Shown: positions 54,489 through 63,801, counted from the stretch's first letter. The stretch is DNA of 64,000 nt from Blautia wexlerae (GCF_013300825.1 NZ_JAAIMY010000002.1:140571-204570); one strand, 5' to 3'. Made by a program: numbers and translations. The notes: generated by a model from the sequence alone, not told the origin.

Positions 54489-55763
54489 ATGAAAGTCTTA
54501 ATCGTAGGCAGCGGTGGAAGAGAACATGCCATTGCATGGAGTGTTTCAAAGAGCCCGAAAGTAGATAAAATTTATTGTGCACCTGGAAATGCAGGAATTG
54601 CAGAACTCGCAGAATGTGTAGATATCGGTGCTATGGAATTTGAGAAACTTGCTGATTTTGCTCAGGAAAAAGGGATTGATCTTACTATTATTGGTATGGA
54701 TGATCCTCTGGTTGGCGGTGTAGTTGATGTATTTGAAACCCGCGGTCTGAAAGTTTTCGGACCGAGAAAAAATGCAGCTATCCTGGAAGGCTCCAAAGCG
54801 TTCTCCAAAGATCTGATGAAGAAATATAATATTCCCACAGCGGCATATGAGAATTTTGATGATCCTGAGAAAGCACTGGAATATCTCCGCACAGAAGCCA
54901 GATTTCCAATTGTTCTGAAAGCAGATGGCCTTGCACTCGGCAAGGGAGTGCTGATCTGCAAGGATTTGAAAGAGGCAGAAGATGGCGTAAAAGAGATCAT
55001 GGAAGATAAGAAATTCGGAAATGCCGGAAATACTATGGTAATCGAAGAATTTATGACAGGACGTGAAGTCTCTGTGTTATCATTTGTAGATGGAAAAACT
55101 ATCCGTACAATGACATCTGCACAGGATCACAAACGTGCTCAGGACGGTGATCAGGGATTGAATACTGGTGGAATGGGAACTTTCTCCCCAAGTCCGTTCT
55201 ACACAGAAGAGGTAGATGAATTCTGCAGGAAATATGTATATCAGCCGACAGTAGACGCAATGGCTGCAGAAGGACGCCCATTTAAGGGAATCATTTTCTT
55301 TGGTCTTATGCTTACCGCAGATGGCCCGAAGGTATTGGAATATAATGCACGCTTCGGAGATCCGGAAGCACAGGTAGTCCTGCCACGTATGAAGAATGAT
55401 ATCATTGAAGTAATGGAAGCTTGCGTAAATGGAACACTGGACCAGGTAGACCTTCAGTTCGAGGATAATGCAGCAGTGTGTGTAGTACTTGCAAGTGATG
55501 GATATCCTGTAAAATATGAAAAAGGTATCCCAATGTACGGCTTTGAAAATTTCAAAGGCAAAGACGGATATTACTGCTTCCACGCAGGAACCAAACTGAA
55601 AGACGGTCAGATTGTTACTAATGGTGGCCGTGTTCTGGGAATTACTGCGACAGGCAAAGATTTAAAAGAAGCAAGAAAGAATGCATATGAAGCTACAGAG
55701 TGGATTACATTCGCAAATAAATATATGCGCCATGATATTGGAAAAGCAATTGATGAAGCATAA
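54489..55763 (+). CDS. purD: Phosphoribosylamine-glycine ligase
   Basis: A 424-residue ATP-grasp ligase that joins glycine to phosphoribosylamine. 'KVLIVGSGGREHAIAW' is the family start. The ATP-grasp core has 'VLKADGLALGKGV' and 'EYNARFGDPEAQ' with metal-binding acids. It ends the purE-M-N-D run; purH, purF, purL and purC are not in the window. Confidence 0.96.
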   Translation: MKVLIVGSGGREHAIAWSVSKSPKVDKIYCAPGNAGIAELAECVDIGAMEFEKLADFAQEKGIDLTIIGMDDPLVGGVVDVFETRGLKVFGPRKNAAILEGSKAFSKDLMKKYNIPTAAYENFDDPEKALEYLRTEARFPIVLKADGLALGKGVLICKDLKEAEDGVKEIMEDKKFGNAGNTMVIEEFMTGREVSVLSFVDGKTIRTMTSAQDHKRAQDGDQGLNTGGMGTFSPSPFYTEEVDEFCRKYVYQPTVDAMAAEGRPFKGIIFFGLMLTADGPKVLEYNARFGDPEAQVVLPRMKNDIIEVMEACVNGTLDQVDLQFEDNAAVCVVLASDGYPVKYEKGIPMYGFENFKGKDGYYCFHAGTKLKDGQIVTNGGRVLGITATGKDLKEARKNAYEATEWITFANKYMRHDIGKAIDEA

Positions 55764-55784
55764 AAAATATTGATGTTTAAAAAT

Positions 55785-55836
55785 AAACAGGAGACAAGGC
55801 TGGGATAAAAGTCCCATTCTTGTCTCCTGTTTTATG
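55785..55836 (+). terminator. Terminator after purD
   Basis: A 14-bp perfect stem (55785-55798 with 55819-55832) with an inner TGGGA/TCCCA hairpin and a TTTTA end. Confidence 0.8.
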
Positions 55837-56078
55837 GTTGGCAGATACTTCTTCTGTCCAAAATGATCTCGATGTAATATTTTTTGAAAGAACGATAGAA
55901 TCCACATAAATTATTTTGCATAAATAATACGAGCGATTTCCTTTACTTTTCATGCAATCTGTTATAAAATAGAAAAGTGCTGTAAAGCAAAGTTACAGAT
56001 TGAGATGAATTGTAACGTAGCAGAAACAGCAAGGAGAAAGTTACTGTTCAGCATATGCACAGTAATGGGAGAAATATT
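55837..56078. other. Intergenic stretch with a promoter before the AlkD-type gene
   Basis: No gene seen. TTTACT (55942-55947), 17-base spacer, TAAAAT (55965-55970) is a plausible promoter for the downstream genes. Confidence 0.5.
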
Positions 56079-56573
56079 ATGAACAGGAAAAGTCAGAAAG
56101 AGATTCAGGTGACGACACATATGGTGCGCCAGTTTCTGCAGGAGAATGAAGATACCGGTTATCGGGATTTTCACAGCAATCTTCTGCCGGGTGTGGATAA
56201 TGTTATGGGAATCAGACTTCCGGTGTTGCGAAAATTTGCAAAGCAGCTTTCTGGTATGGACTGGCAGGAATGGTTTGAACAGGCGGATGACCAGTGGTAT
56301 GAAGAAACGATGCTTCGCGGATTGGTGAGTGCTTATGCAAAGATGGAATGCAAAGAACGCTTAACATATGTGGCAAAATTTGTGCCGGACATTAATAACT
56401 GGGCAGTATCTGTATATTTTGCGGTATTTCCGGATGAGATGCTGACATACTTGCAGGACGGTCACAAACTGGATGAATTTACATATAAGAAATCACTACA
56501 GAAGATCACAGAGTCTTATCGTGTTGATAAGGAAATGAAAAAGATTATAAAAGAAATGAGACAGAGAGGATAA
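56079..56573 (+). CDS. DNA alkylation repair protein (AlkD-like), apparently with an internal deletion
   Basis: A 164-residue protein of the AlkD HEAT-repeat glycosylase family, which normally has about 230 residues. The N-terminal part ('GYRDFHSNLLPGVDNVMGIRLP') and the C-terminal part ('FTYKKSLQKITESYRVDKE') fit well. In the middle, at residues about 106-114, 'NNWAV' is joined directly to 'SVYFAVFPD'. In relatives, NNWxV is followed by CDSF and some 60 residues, before a second AWAVSV-like block. The catalytic aspartate after NNW and the later arginine are therefore missing. The frame stays open. The start is ATG 56079 with GGGAGA seven bases upstream. The gene is probably inactive as a glycosylase. 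Confidence 0.8.
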   Translation: MNRKSQKEIQVTTHMVRQFLQENEDTGYRDFHSNLLPGVDNVMGIRLPVLRKFAKQLSGMDWQEWFEQADDQWYEETMLRGLVSAYAKMECKERLTYVAKFVPDINNWAVSVYFAVFPDEMLTYLQDGHKLDEFTYKKSLQKITESYRVDKEMKKIIKEMRQRG

Positions 56574-56577
56574 AATA

Positions 56578-57348
56578 ATGGGAATCAGCAAAGAAGAAGC
56601 AATCAAGGAATTACAGAACAGAGAGACAGTATTTGTTGCATACTCACAGGCTACCAAACTGCCATATGTGAAATGTGACGAAGAGACTTATAATGACCAG
56701 GCATGGATTTTTTCCACAGAAGAGGGAATCAAGGAATTCGGCAAAAAGATGATTGAAGATAAGATTCTTCTTATGGGAATGAGATTTTCCAAGAAAGATT
56801 ATCCAAGATTATATGGTACTTTTTATGCCATTGGTGTTAACACTGTTGTATGGGTAGACGGTGAAGATAAAATTGAGATTGATCTTCCGGATGTTGCAAA
56901 ACAGGCAGATATGAGCAAGATTGAGCCGGCTAAGAGACCGCTTCTGAATCCTACACTGGAGCTTTCCGGCATTTACTTTATGCAGGAACTCCGCCGTCCG
57001 GTAGAGAAGGATCAGCATGGAAATCTTCGTGAGCTTGAGGAAGAACTGATCGTAAACCTGAAGAAATCCGAATATCTGGTTGCTATGAATGTAGATCCTG
57101 AAGATCCTAAGAAGATCAATATTCCGTATCTCAAAAATAAAAAAGAAGAAATTCTCCAGCCTGTATTTACAGATGTTATGGAACTTGAGAAGTTTACAAA
57201 AGGTCAGAAGCTGCGTATTGCGAAAGTACCGTTTGCAAAACTTCCGGAGCTGTTAATCGATAAGGCAATGGCTTATGCAGTTAATCCATTAGGCTTTAAC
57301 CTTGTTCTGAACAGAGAACAGCTCAATAAGATCATTGGCTTAAAATAA
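56578..57348 (+). CDS. SseB-like protein, unknown function
   Basis: A 256-residue soluble protein. The first half resembles the SseB N-terminal domain ('TVFVAYSQATKLPYV', 'AWIFSTEEGIKEF'), known from proteins of unclear role. The second half has 'ELEEELIVNLKKSEYLVAMNVD' and ends 'GFNLVLNREQLNKIIGLK'. It begins four bases after the AlkD-like gene, in the same operon. Confidence 0.75.
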   Translation: MGISKEEAIKELQNRETVFVAYSQATKLPYVKCDEETYNDQAWIFSTEEGIKEFGKKMIEDKILLMGMRFSKKDYPRLYGTFYAIGVNTVVWVDGEDKIEIDLPDVAKQADMSKIEPAKRPLLNPTLELSGIYFMQELRRPVEKDQHGNLRELEEELIVNLKKSEYLVAMNVDPEDPKKINIPYLKNKKEEILQPVFTDVMELEKFTKGQKLRIAKVPFAKLPELLIDKAMAYAVNPLGFNLVLNREQLNKIIGLK

Positions 57349-57388
57349 TCAAGTCATGTAGATGAAATTCAGTTGACAGAAAGAAGAT

Positions 57389-57435
57389 AAAGGGTGTGTA
57401 TGCTGTGTGAGAACATGGCAGTACACCCCTTTTTG
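57389..57435 (+). terminator. Terminator after the SseB-like gene
   Basis: A 19-base imperfect stem (57389-57407 with 57414-57432) ending in TTTTT. Confidence 0.75.
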
Positions 57436-57468
57436 TTTTGAAAAATAATACAGCAATACGTCTTTCTG

Positions 57469-57509
57469 TTGCAAAAAATGTTGGTTTGTGCTAGGATATG
57501 TGTAACACA
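57469..57509 (+). promoter_or_regulatory. Promoter with palindromic operator before the GntR-clpC pair
   Basis: TTGCAA, 17-base spacer, TAGGAT, then a perfect TGTGT-A-ACACA palindrome (57499-57509) over the likely start of transcription. This is a plausible site for autoregulation by the GntR protein. Confidence 0.6.
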
Positions 57510-57527
57510 AAAAGGAGAAGAAAACGT

Positions 57528-57905
57528 ATGATGATAGAAATAGATTTCAGCAGTGATGAAGCCATTTACATCCAGCTGACCAATCAGATCATCATGGGGA
57601 TTGCTACGTCAAGACTGCAGGAGGGAGATACACTGCCATCAGTGAGACAGCTTGCAGATACAGTTGGGATAAATATGCATACAGTAAATAAAGCATATTC
57701 ACTGTTGCGACAGGAGGGATTTGTCACTATCGACCGCAGACGTGGTGCAGTGATTTCCATTGATGTAAATAAAAGAAAAGCTTTAGAAGAACTGAAACAG
57801 AATCTCATGGTGGCGCTTGCGAAAGGATGTTGCAAGAGCGTAAGCAGAGAAGAAGTACATCAGCTTATTGATGAGATTTTTGACGAATATAATGAGAACA
57901 GATAG
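57528..57905 (+). CDS. GntR-family transcriptional regulator, YtrA type
   Basis: A 125-residue regulator with an N-terminal winged helix ('AIYIQLTNQIIMGIATSRLQEGDTLPSVRQLADTVGINMHTVNKAYSLLRQEGF') and a short helical C-terminal tail, as in the YtrA subfamily. AAAGGAG precedes two adjacent ATG codons; the first is given. It ends eight bases before clpC, so it likely controls clpC and itself. Confidence 0.9.
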   Translation: MMIEIDFSSDEAIYIQLTNQIIMGIATSRLQEGDTLPSVRQLADTVGINMHTVNKAYSLLRQEGFVTIDRRRGAVISIDVNKRKALEELKQNLMVALAKGCCKSVSREEVHQLIDEIFDEYNENR

Positions 57906-57913
57906 GAGAGGAC

Positions 57914-60376
57914 ATGGAGAGACAATTTACCAGACAGGCAGAGAATGCCCTCAAATTGGCAAAGACAACTGCGAAAACCTGTGGACATGGATATATCGGA
58001 ACAGAACATCTTCTTGCAGGTCTTTTGAAAGAACCTGAAGGTACTGCGGGAAAAGTGCTGCAGGAATTTAACGTAGAAGAAGAAAAACTCAGGGAACTTA
58101 TCAGCAACCTGGTTACACCGGTTCAGGGTGATACTGCGGCAGTAGAAACGAAAGATCCCCAGTACAGTCCAAGAGCAAGAAGAATCATTGAACAGGCGAA
58201 GGAAGATGCTGAGAGTATGGAATGTCTTTGCGGAACAGAGCATCTTCTGCTTGCGCTTTTGAAAGAGACAGACTGCGTAGCGACCAGGCTGCTTTTTACA
58301 ATGGGAGTAAATATCCAGAAGCTGTTTGCGGCTATTCTGACAGCTATGGGATTTGACAACGATACCATTGCAGAGGAATTTCAGTACGCAAGGAATGCGG
58401 GAAACAAGAAAATGACCAGTACCCCCACACTGGATCAGTACAGTCGTGACCTGACACAGCTTGCGGCAGAGGGAAAACTGGATCCTGTGGTAGGGCGTGA
58501 TAAAGAAATTACCAGACTGATCCAGATCTTGAGCAGACGTACAAAGAATAATCCGTGTCTGACAGGGGAACCCGGAGTAGGTAAGACTGCCATTGTAGAG
58601 GGACTTGCACAGCGCATCGTTATGGGAATGGTTCCGGATACAGTGAAGGATAAGCGCCTTGTTGTGTTAGATCTTTCCGGCATGGTTGCGGGAAGCAAAT
58701 ACAGAGGTGAATTTGAGGAACGCATTAAGAATGTGATCCAGGAAGTAAAAGAGCATCAGGGAATTCTGCTGTTCATTGATGAAATCCATACCATCATCGG
58801 AGCAGGTGGAGCGGAGGGAGCACTGGATGCTTCCAATATCCTGAAACCTTCTCTTTCCAGAGGTGAGATTCAGCTTATCGGCGCGACTACTCTGGAGGAA
58901 TACCGTAAATATATTGAAAAAGACGCAGCACTGGAACGAAGATTCCAGCCTGTGACAGTGGAAGAACCATCTTCAGAGGAGACTGTTGAGATCCTTAAAG
59001 GTCTGCGTCCATATTATGAGAAACATCATGGGGTAAAGATTGAAGATGAGGCACTTGAGGCAGCAGTAAAAATGTCACAAAGATATATCAATGACCGTTT
59101 CCTTCCGGATAAGGCAATTGATATTATTGATGAAGCAGCATCAAAGGTTCAGCTTGCGGGTTATCAGTCAGCACCTGAACTGGAACAATATGAACTGGAA
59201 CTGAATGAACTTCGTGAGGAGAAAGAACAGGCAGTTAAGACTGCAGATATTGAACGCGCAAAAAAAGCACAGGTACGCCAAAATGAAGTGGAAGCCGAAA
59301 TGGAGAAAATCCGCATTAAGACTGAACGTAGAAATAAGAGGAAGAAACTTGTTGTAGATGAAGCTGCTGTTGCAGAGACGATTTCTGACTGGACAAAGAT
59401 TCCTCTTCAGAAACTGACAGAGGGAGAAACCAAACGTCTTGCTCGTCTGGAGAAAGAACTTCATAAACGTGTGATCGGACAGAATGAGGCAGTGAAAGCT
59501 GTTGCGCAGGCAGTGAAACGGGGAAGAGTAGGACTTAAAGATCCGAACCGTCCCATTGGTTCTTTCCTTTTCCTTGGACCTACAGGTGTTGGTAAGACAG
59601 AACTTTCCAAGGCTCTGGCAGAAGCTGTCTTTGGAAGTGAACAGGCGATGATTCGTGTAGATATGTCCGAATATATGGAGAAACACAGTGTCTCCAAGCT
59701 GATCGGTTCTCCTCCGGGATATGTAGGATATGAAGAAGGCGGCCAGCTCAGTGAGAAGGTCCGCAGAAATCCGTACAGTGTATTGCTTTTTGATGAGATT
59801 GAGAAGGCACATCCGGATGTGTTTAATATACTTTTACAGGTGCTGGATGACGGTCACATTACAGATGCACAGGGAAGAAAAGTTGACTTCAAACAGACGA
59901 TCATTATTATGACTTCCAACGCAGGGGCACAGGCGATCATGGAACCGAAACGTCTGGGATTCATGTCTGATAATGATGAAAAGAAAGACTATGAACGAAT
60001 GAAAGGCGGCGTGATGGAAGAAGTGCGCCGGATTTTCAAACCGGAGTTCTTGAACCGAATTGACGATATCATGGTATTCCATGTGCTGAATAAAGAAGAT
60101 ATTCGGAAAATTGTAACATTGCTTCTTAAAACACTGGAGAAACGATGTGCAGAACAGATGGAAATTCATCTTACAGTAACAAATGCTGTGAAAGATTTTA
60201 TTGCAGAAAAAGGTTCTGATAATAAATATGGTGCCAGACCGCTGCGTCGTGCAATTCAGAGTAAGATAGAAGATGCGCTTGCAAACGAGATTCTGGAAGG
60301 CAGAGTAAAACGTGGAGATAGTGTACAGGTGAAACTTCATAAAAACGAGATTGCATTTGAAGTGAAAAAACAGTAG
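57914..60376 (+). CDS. clpC: ATP-dependent Clp protease ATP-binding subunit ClpC
   Basis: An 820-residue Hsp100 unfoldase. Two Clp_N repeats (about 1-145), the first AAA+ domain with Walker A 'GEPGVGKT' (218-225), a short middle coiled-coil/UVR-type region (about 420-475), the second AAA+ domain with 'GPTGVGKT' (555-562), and the C-terminal small domain are all present. It works with ClpP to degrade proteins. The usual ctsR-mcsA-mcsB genes are absent here and a GntR gene takes their place. Confidence 0.94.
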   Translation: MERQFTRQAENALKLAKTTAKTCGHGYIGTEHLLAGLLKEPEGTAGKVLQEFNVEEEKLRELISNLVTPVQGDTAAVETKDPQYSPRARRIIEQAKEDAESMECLCGTEHLLLALLKETDCVATRLLFTMGVNIQKLFAAILTAMGFDNDTIAEEFQYARNAGNKKMTSTPTLDQYSRDLTQLAAEGKLDPVVGRDKEITRLIQILSRRTKNNPCLTGEPGVGKTAIVEGLAQRIVMGMVPDTVKDKRLVVLDLSGMVAGSKYRGEFEERIKNVIQEVKEHQGILLFIDEIHTIIGAGGAEGALDASNILKPSLSRGEIQLIGATTLEEYRKYIEKDAALERRFQPVTVEEPSSEETVEILKGLRPYYEKHHGVKIEDEALEAAVKMSQRYINDRFLPDKAIDIIDEAASKVQLAGYQSAPELEQYELELNELREEKEQAVKTADIERAKKAQVRQNEVEAEMEKIRIKTERRNKRKKLVVDEAAVAETISDWTKIPLQKLTEGETKRLARLEKELHKRVIGQNEAVKAVAQAVKRGRVGLKDPNRPIGSFLFLGPTGVGKTELSKALAEAVFGSEQAMIRVDMSEYMEKHSVSKLIGSPPGYVGYEEGGQLSEKVRRNPYSVLLFDEIEKAHPDVFNILLQVLDDGHITDAQGRKVDFKQTIIIMTSNAGAQAIMEPKRLGFMSDNDEKKDYERMKGGVMEEVRRIFKPEFLNRIDDIMVFHVLNKEDIRKIVTLLLKTLEKRCAEQMEIHLTVTNAVKDFIAEKGSDNKYGARPLRRAIQSKIEDALANEILEGRVKRGDSVQVKLHKNEIAFEVKKQ

Positions 60377-60470
60377 AAATCTCTGAGCAGACAGATATTT
60401 ACAATTAAAGCAGAGGACTCACATGATTCACAGAAATTGTGAAATTAGTATAAAAAAATCAGTGAGATAC

Positions 60471-60499
60471 TGGTCAAAAAAGTGAATGTATTATATAAT
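60471..60499 (+). promoter_or_regulatory. Promoter upstream of the radA partner gene
   Basis: TGGTCA, 17-base spacer, perfect TATAAT, 106 bases before the start codon. Confidence 0.6.
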
Positions 60500-60605
60500 A
60501 AGCACATAAAATGTCGGAAAAGTACAGAGATAGTGAAAAACTGTACGGCATCGGCAGATGAACCGGTGGAGCGGCAAACAAAAGAGTCTTAGGAGGACAT
60601 AGGAA

Positions 60606-61019
60606 ATGGCAGTAGTAAAAGAATTAATCCGTACAGAAGAGAATGGAGCAATCAGCTTTGGTGACTATGAGCTTGCACAGAAGTCTAAATTATCAGACTA
60701 TCAGCATCAGGGCGATATGTATAAAGTAAAAACTTTTAAGGAGATTACCAAGCTCGAGAGAAACGGAATGTTCGTTTACGAATCAGTTCCGGGAACAGCA
60801 GTATTTGATCTTACACAGAGTGAAGCTCAGATGGATTTCCATGTAGAGGGACCGGAAGATGCACAGATCACAGTGGAGATGGAGCCGGATACAGAATACG
60901 AAGTATTTATTGAGCAGGCAAGCACAGGTAAGATGAAAACAAACCTGGGCGGTAAACTTTCCTTTAGCGTGGAACTTGGCAATGCTGCAAGAGTAGAAGT
61001 AAAGATTGTAAAATGCTGA
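60606..61019 (+). CDS. Conserved protein upstream of radA, unknown function
   Basis: A 137-residue soluble, beta-rich protein with no signal peptide. It begins 'MAVVKELIRTEENGAISFG' and has acidic stretches such as 'VEMEPDTEYEVFIEQ'. AGGAGG precedes the ATG. Its stop overlaps the radA start by seven bases, so the pair is co-translated. No domain was recognised. Confidence 0.75.
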   Translation: MAVVKELIRTEENGAISFGDYELAQKSKLSDYQHQGDMYKVKTFKEITKLERNGMFVYESVPGTAVFDLTQSEAQMDFHVEGPEDAQITVEMEPDTEYEVFIEQASTGKMKTNLGGKLSFSVELGNAARVEVKIVKC

Positions 61020-62389
61020 AAAATAAAAAGACGGTATATTTTTGCCAGGAGTGCGGATATGAATCCGCAAAATGGATGGGGCAGTGCCCGGGATGCAAGT
61101 CCTGGAACACCTTTGTGGAAGAGACAGTTTCCACAAAGAAGCCATCCTCTTCTGGAGCAATGAAATCATCAGAAAAAAGGCAGGAACCGGTGATCCTTAA
61201 AGACATCAGCCTGTCAGAAGATGAACGGCAGACAACTCAGATTGGTGAACTTGACAGGGTGCTGGGCGGCGGTATCGTCCCCGGCTCCCTTGTTTTAGTG
61301 GGAGGAGATCCGGGAATCGGAAAATCAACGCTGCTTTTACAGGTGTGCAGGAATCTGGCAGAGAAGCAGGTTTCGGTTCTTTATATTTCAGGCGAGGAAT
61401 CTCTGAGACAGATTAAGCTGAGAGCTAATCGTATCGGGCAGTTTACGGATAAGATGCAGCTTTTATGTGAGACGAACCTGGAAGTGATACGCGAGGTGAT
61501 CGAGCGCAGAAAACCGGATGTGGTTGTGATCGACTCCATTCAGACTATGTTTCACGAAGATGTAAGTTCGGCACCGGGAAGTGTCTCTCAGGTAAGAGAA
61601 TCTACCAATGTCCTTATGCAGATTGCCAAGGGAATGGGTGTATCCATTTTTATCGTAGGTCATGTGACGAAAGAAGGAAATGTGGCAGGTCCGAGAGTGC
61701 TGGAGCATATGGTAGATACCGTGCTCTATTTTGAAGGAGACCGCCACGCATCTTACCGTATTTTGCGTGCAGTAAAGAACCGTTTTGGATCTACGAATGA
61801 GATTGGTGTTTTTGAAATGTGTAATACAGGTCTTGAGGAGGTGAAGAATCCGTCGGAATATATGCTGAATGGCAGACCGGAGGATGCGTCGGGTTCTGTT
61901 GTGGCGTGTTCTATGGAAGGAACCCGGCCGATTCTGGTTGAAATCCAGGCACTTGTGTGCCAGAGTAATTTCGGGATTCCGAGGCGGACAGCGGTGGGAA
62001 CTGATTTTAACAGAGTGAATCTCCTTATGGCTGTGCTTGAGAAGAAAGTAGGACTCCGTCTGGCTGCATCGGATGCTTATGTCAATATTGCAGGGGGAAT
62101 GAAGATGACAGAGCCGGCAATTGACCTTGGAATCTGTCTGGCGATTGTTTCCAGTGCGAAGGATATTGTGATTCCTGATAATGTGATGGTGTTTGGCGAG
62201 GTTGGCCTGAGTGGTGAAATCCGCGCAGTGAATATGGCAGGCCAGCGTGTGCAGGAGGCGAAAAAACTGGGATTTGGAACAGTTGTGCTGCCAGAAGTGT
62301 GTAGGTCTTCTGTTGGAAAAGTGGAAGGAATCAACTTGGTTTATGTGTCGCAGATTCGTGATGCGATTGGTTATATTATGAAAAAATAG
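61013..62389 (+). CDS. radA: DNA repair protein RadA (Sms)
   Basis: A 458-residue recombination ATPase. A zinc finger of four cysteines is at the start ('CQECGYESAKWMGQCPGC'). The RecA-like core has Walker A 'GDPGIGKST' (98-106) and the RadA-specific 'KNRFGS' (255-260). The C-terminal Lon-like domain lacks a protease role. It drives branch migration in homologous recombination. Confidence 0.96.
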   Translation: MLKNKKTVYFCQECGYESAKWMGQCPGCKSWNTFVEETVSTKKPSSSGAMKSSEKRQEPVILKDISLSEDERQTTQIGELDRVLGGGIVPGSLVLVGGDPGIGKSTLLLQVCRNLAEKQVSVLYISGEESLRQIKLRANRIGQFTDKMQLLCETNLEVIREVIERRKPDVVVIDSIQTMFHEDVSSAPGSVSQVRESTNVLMQIAKGMGVSIFIVGHVTKEGNVAGPRVLEHMVDTVLYFEGDRHASYRILRAVKNRFGSTNEIGVFEMCNTGLEEVKNPSEYMLNGRPEDASGSVVACSMEGTRPILVEIQALVCQSNFGIPRRTAVGTDFNRVNLLMAVLEKKVGLRLAASDAYVNIAGGMKMTEPAIDLGICLAIVSSAKDIVIPDNVMVFGEVGLSGEIRAVNMAGQRVQEAKKLGFGTVVLPEVCRSSVGKVEGINLVYVSQIRDAIGYIMKK

Positions 62390-62503
62390 ATTGTCAGACT
62401 ACTGGCTTATATATGGTTTGAATAAGTCGATCAGACTGTCGTCAAAGATATTTTTGCCTGAGAAAGTCTGCTGATAGAGAGAAAGAGGAAAGGATCAAAA
62501 GTT

Positions 62504-63163
62504 ATGGCGAGTGGGATTGATACAGTGATATTTGATATGGATGGAGTGATTTTTGATTCGGAGATTCTTGTGCTTCAAGCGTGGAAAGAAGTGGCAGAAC
62601 GTCATGGAATCGCAGGAGTTGAGGCGGCATGTCATGAGTGTCTGGGAACAAACAGTGTTGTAAGTAAAGGGGTTTTTCTGAAGCATTATGGTGAAGATTT
62701 TCCGTATGAGGAATATAAAGCGGAGATGGCAGAGGTGTTTTTCAGTCATGCTTCCGGAGGTAAACTGGCAAAGAAGCCGGGGGTTGAGGAGCTTTTGAAA
62801 TATCTGAAGATGAGGGGATTTAAGATTGGGCTTGCCAGTTCTACCCGGGAGGTACTGGTGCGTTCGGAGATTTCAGATGGCGGGCTGCTGGGATATTTTG
62901 ATCAGATTATCGGGGGAGATATGGTGGAACGGAGTAAGCCGGAACCGGATATTTTTCTGGAGGCTTGCAGACGACTGGGGAGCAGACCGGAGAATTGTTA
63001 TGTGATTGAGGATTCTCATAATGGAATCAGGGCGGCTTATGCAGCAGGGATGCATCCGATCATGGTGCCGGATCTGATGGAGGTGACGGAGGAGATGAAG
63101 GAGTTGGCGGAGGAGATTTTTGAGTCGCTTTATGAGGTGATGGAGTTTTTGGAGATTCGGTAA
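62504..63163 (+). CDS. HAD hydrolase, beta-phosphoglucomutase-like
   Basis: A 219-residue HAD protein. Motif I 'FDMDGVIFDSE', motif II 'GLASSTRE', motif III lysine in 'ERSKPEPDIFLEA', motif IV 'VIEDSHNGIRAAYAAGM'. The cap and the DMDGV motif place it with beta-phosphoglucomutase and sugar phosphatases. The substrate is unknown. It follows radA by about 110 bases. Confidence 0.88.
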   Translation: MASGIDTVIFDMDGVIFDSEILVLQAWKEVAERHGIAGVEAACHECLGTNSVVSKGVFLKHYGEDFPYEEYKAEMAEVFFSHASGGKLAKKPGVEELLKYLKMRGFKIGLASSTREVLVRSEISDGGLLGYFDQIIGGDMVERSKPEPDIFLEACRRLGSRPENCYVIEDSHNGIRAAYAAGMHPIMVPDLMEVTEEMKELAEEIFESLYEVMEFLEIR

Positions 63164-63180
63164 AAGGGATGTGAAGGGAC

Positions 63181-63386
63181 GCAAGCTCAAATCATTCTCT
63201 TCGGCTCGGTTTCGGGCCTTAAGAAAAGCTAAGCCCCGGAAAATCTGCTAAAAGCATTCACAGATAACTCAAACTCGCCGTGAAGCGGCTCAGACAGTGA
63301 GTGATCTGCGAATAACGCAGATTTCCCGGGGCTAAGTTTTTCTAAAGGCCCTGCAAATGTCGTCGAAGAGAATGATTTGAGCTTGC
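63181..63386. repeat. 206-bp imperfect palindrome (long hairpin)
   Basis: The outer arms (63181-63203 and 63364-63386) are 23 bases and perfectly complementary. Further arms (about 63214-63248 and 63317-63351) match at about 31 of 35 positions. The centre (CAGAT near 63271 with ATCTG near 63304, and GCCG/CGGC around 63277-63290) can also pair. The whole element forms one long hairpin. It contains no gene. It lies between the HAD gene and the rRNA promoters. Confidence 0.85.
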
Positions 63387-63659
63387 TGGCTGTTGGCTGT
63401 GACAGAGATGGATGAAAGAGAAGCGGGATGGTGGTTTGTTAGTTTGGCGGAATAGAAAAGTTTCCTATATATAGTATGAAGGGGGACGGAAAAGTTGGGG
63501 ATGTTGTGTATATATGGTATATGGATGCTGCATAATATAGAAAGGATAGATAGGGAGGATGGTTGGAATTCAGGTGTAAGATAGACTGGATGGCTGCTGG
63601 GGATTTAGTGGAGATTAGGGTGAAAATATAAAAAGTTTGTCAAATTATGAAATTAACTG

Positions 63660-63688
63660 TTGACAGGGGCTGCTTTCGGTGTTATATT
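63660..63688 (+). promoter_or_regulatory. rRNA operon promoter P1
   Basis: TTGACA, 17-base spacer, TATATT. The 273 bases between the palindrome and this promoter hold no gene. Confidence 0.8.
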
Positions 63689-63772
63689 AGTTGAGCTGTC
63701 GGAAATAATTGTTTCTTAGAAAGAGACAATTTAAAGCGATTTCTGAAAGAAAAAAAGAAATTAAAAAAGTGC

Positions 63773-63801
63773 TTGACAACTTAAAACGAATATGTTAAAG
63801 T
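63773..63801 (+). promoter_or_regulatory. rRNA operon promoter P2
   Basis: GC + TTGACA, 17-base spacer, TAAAGT, followed by AATCAAG. Confidence 0.85.
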
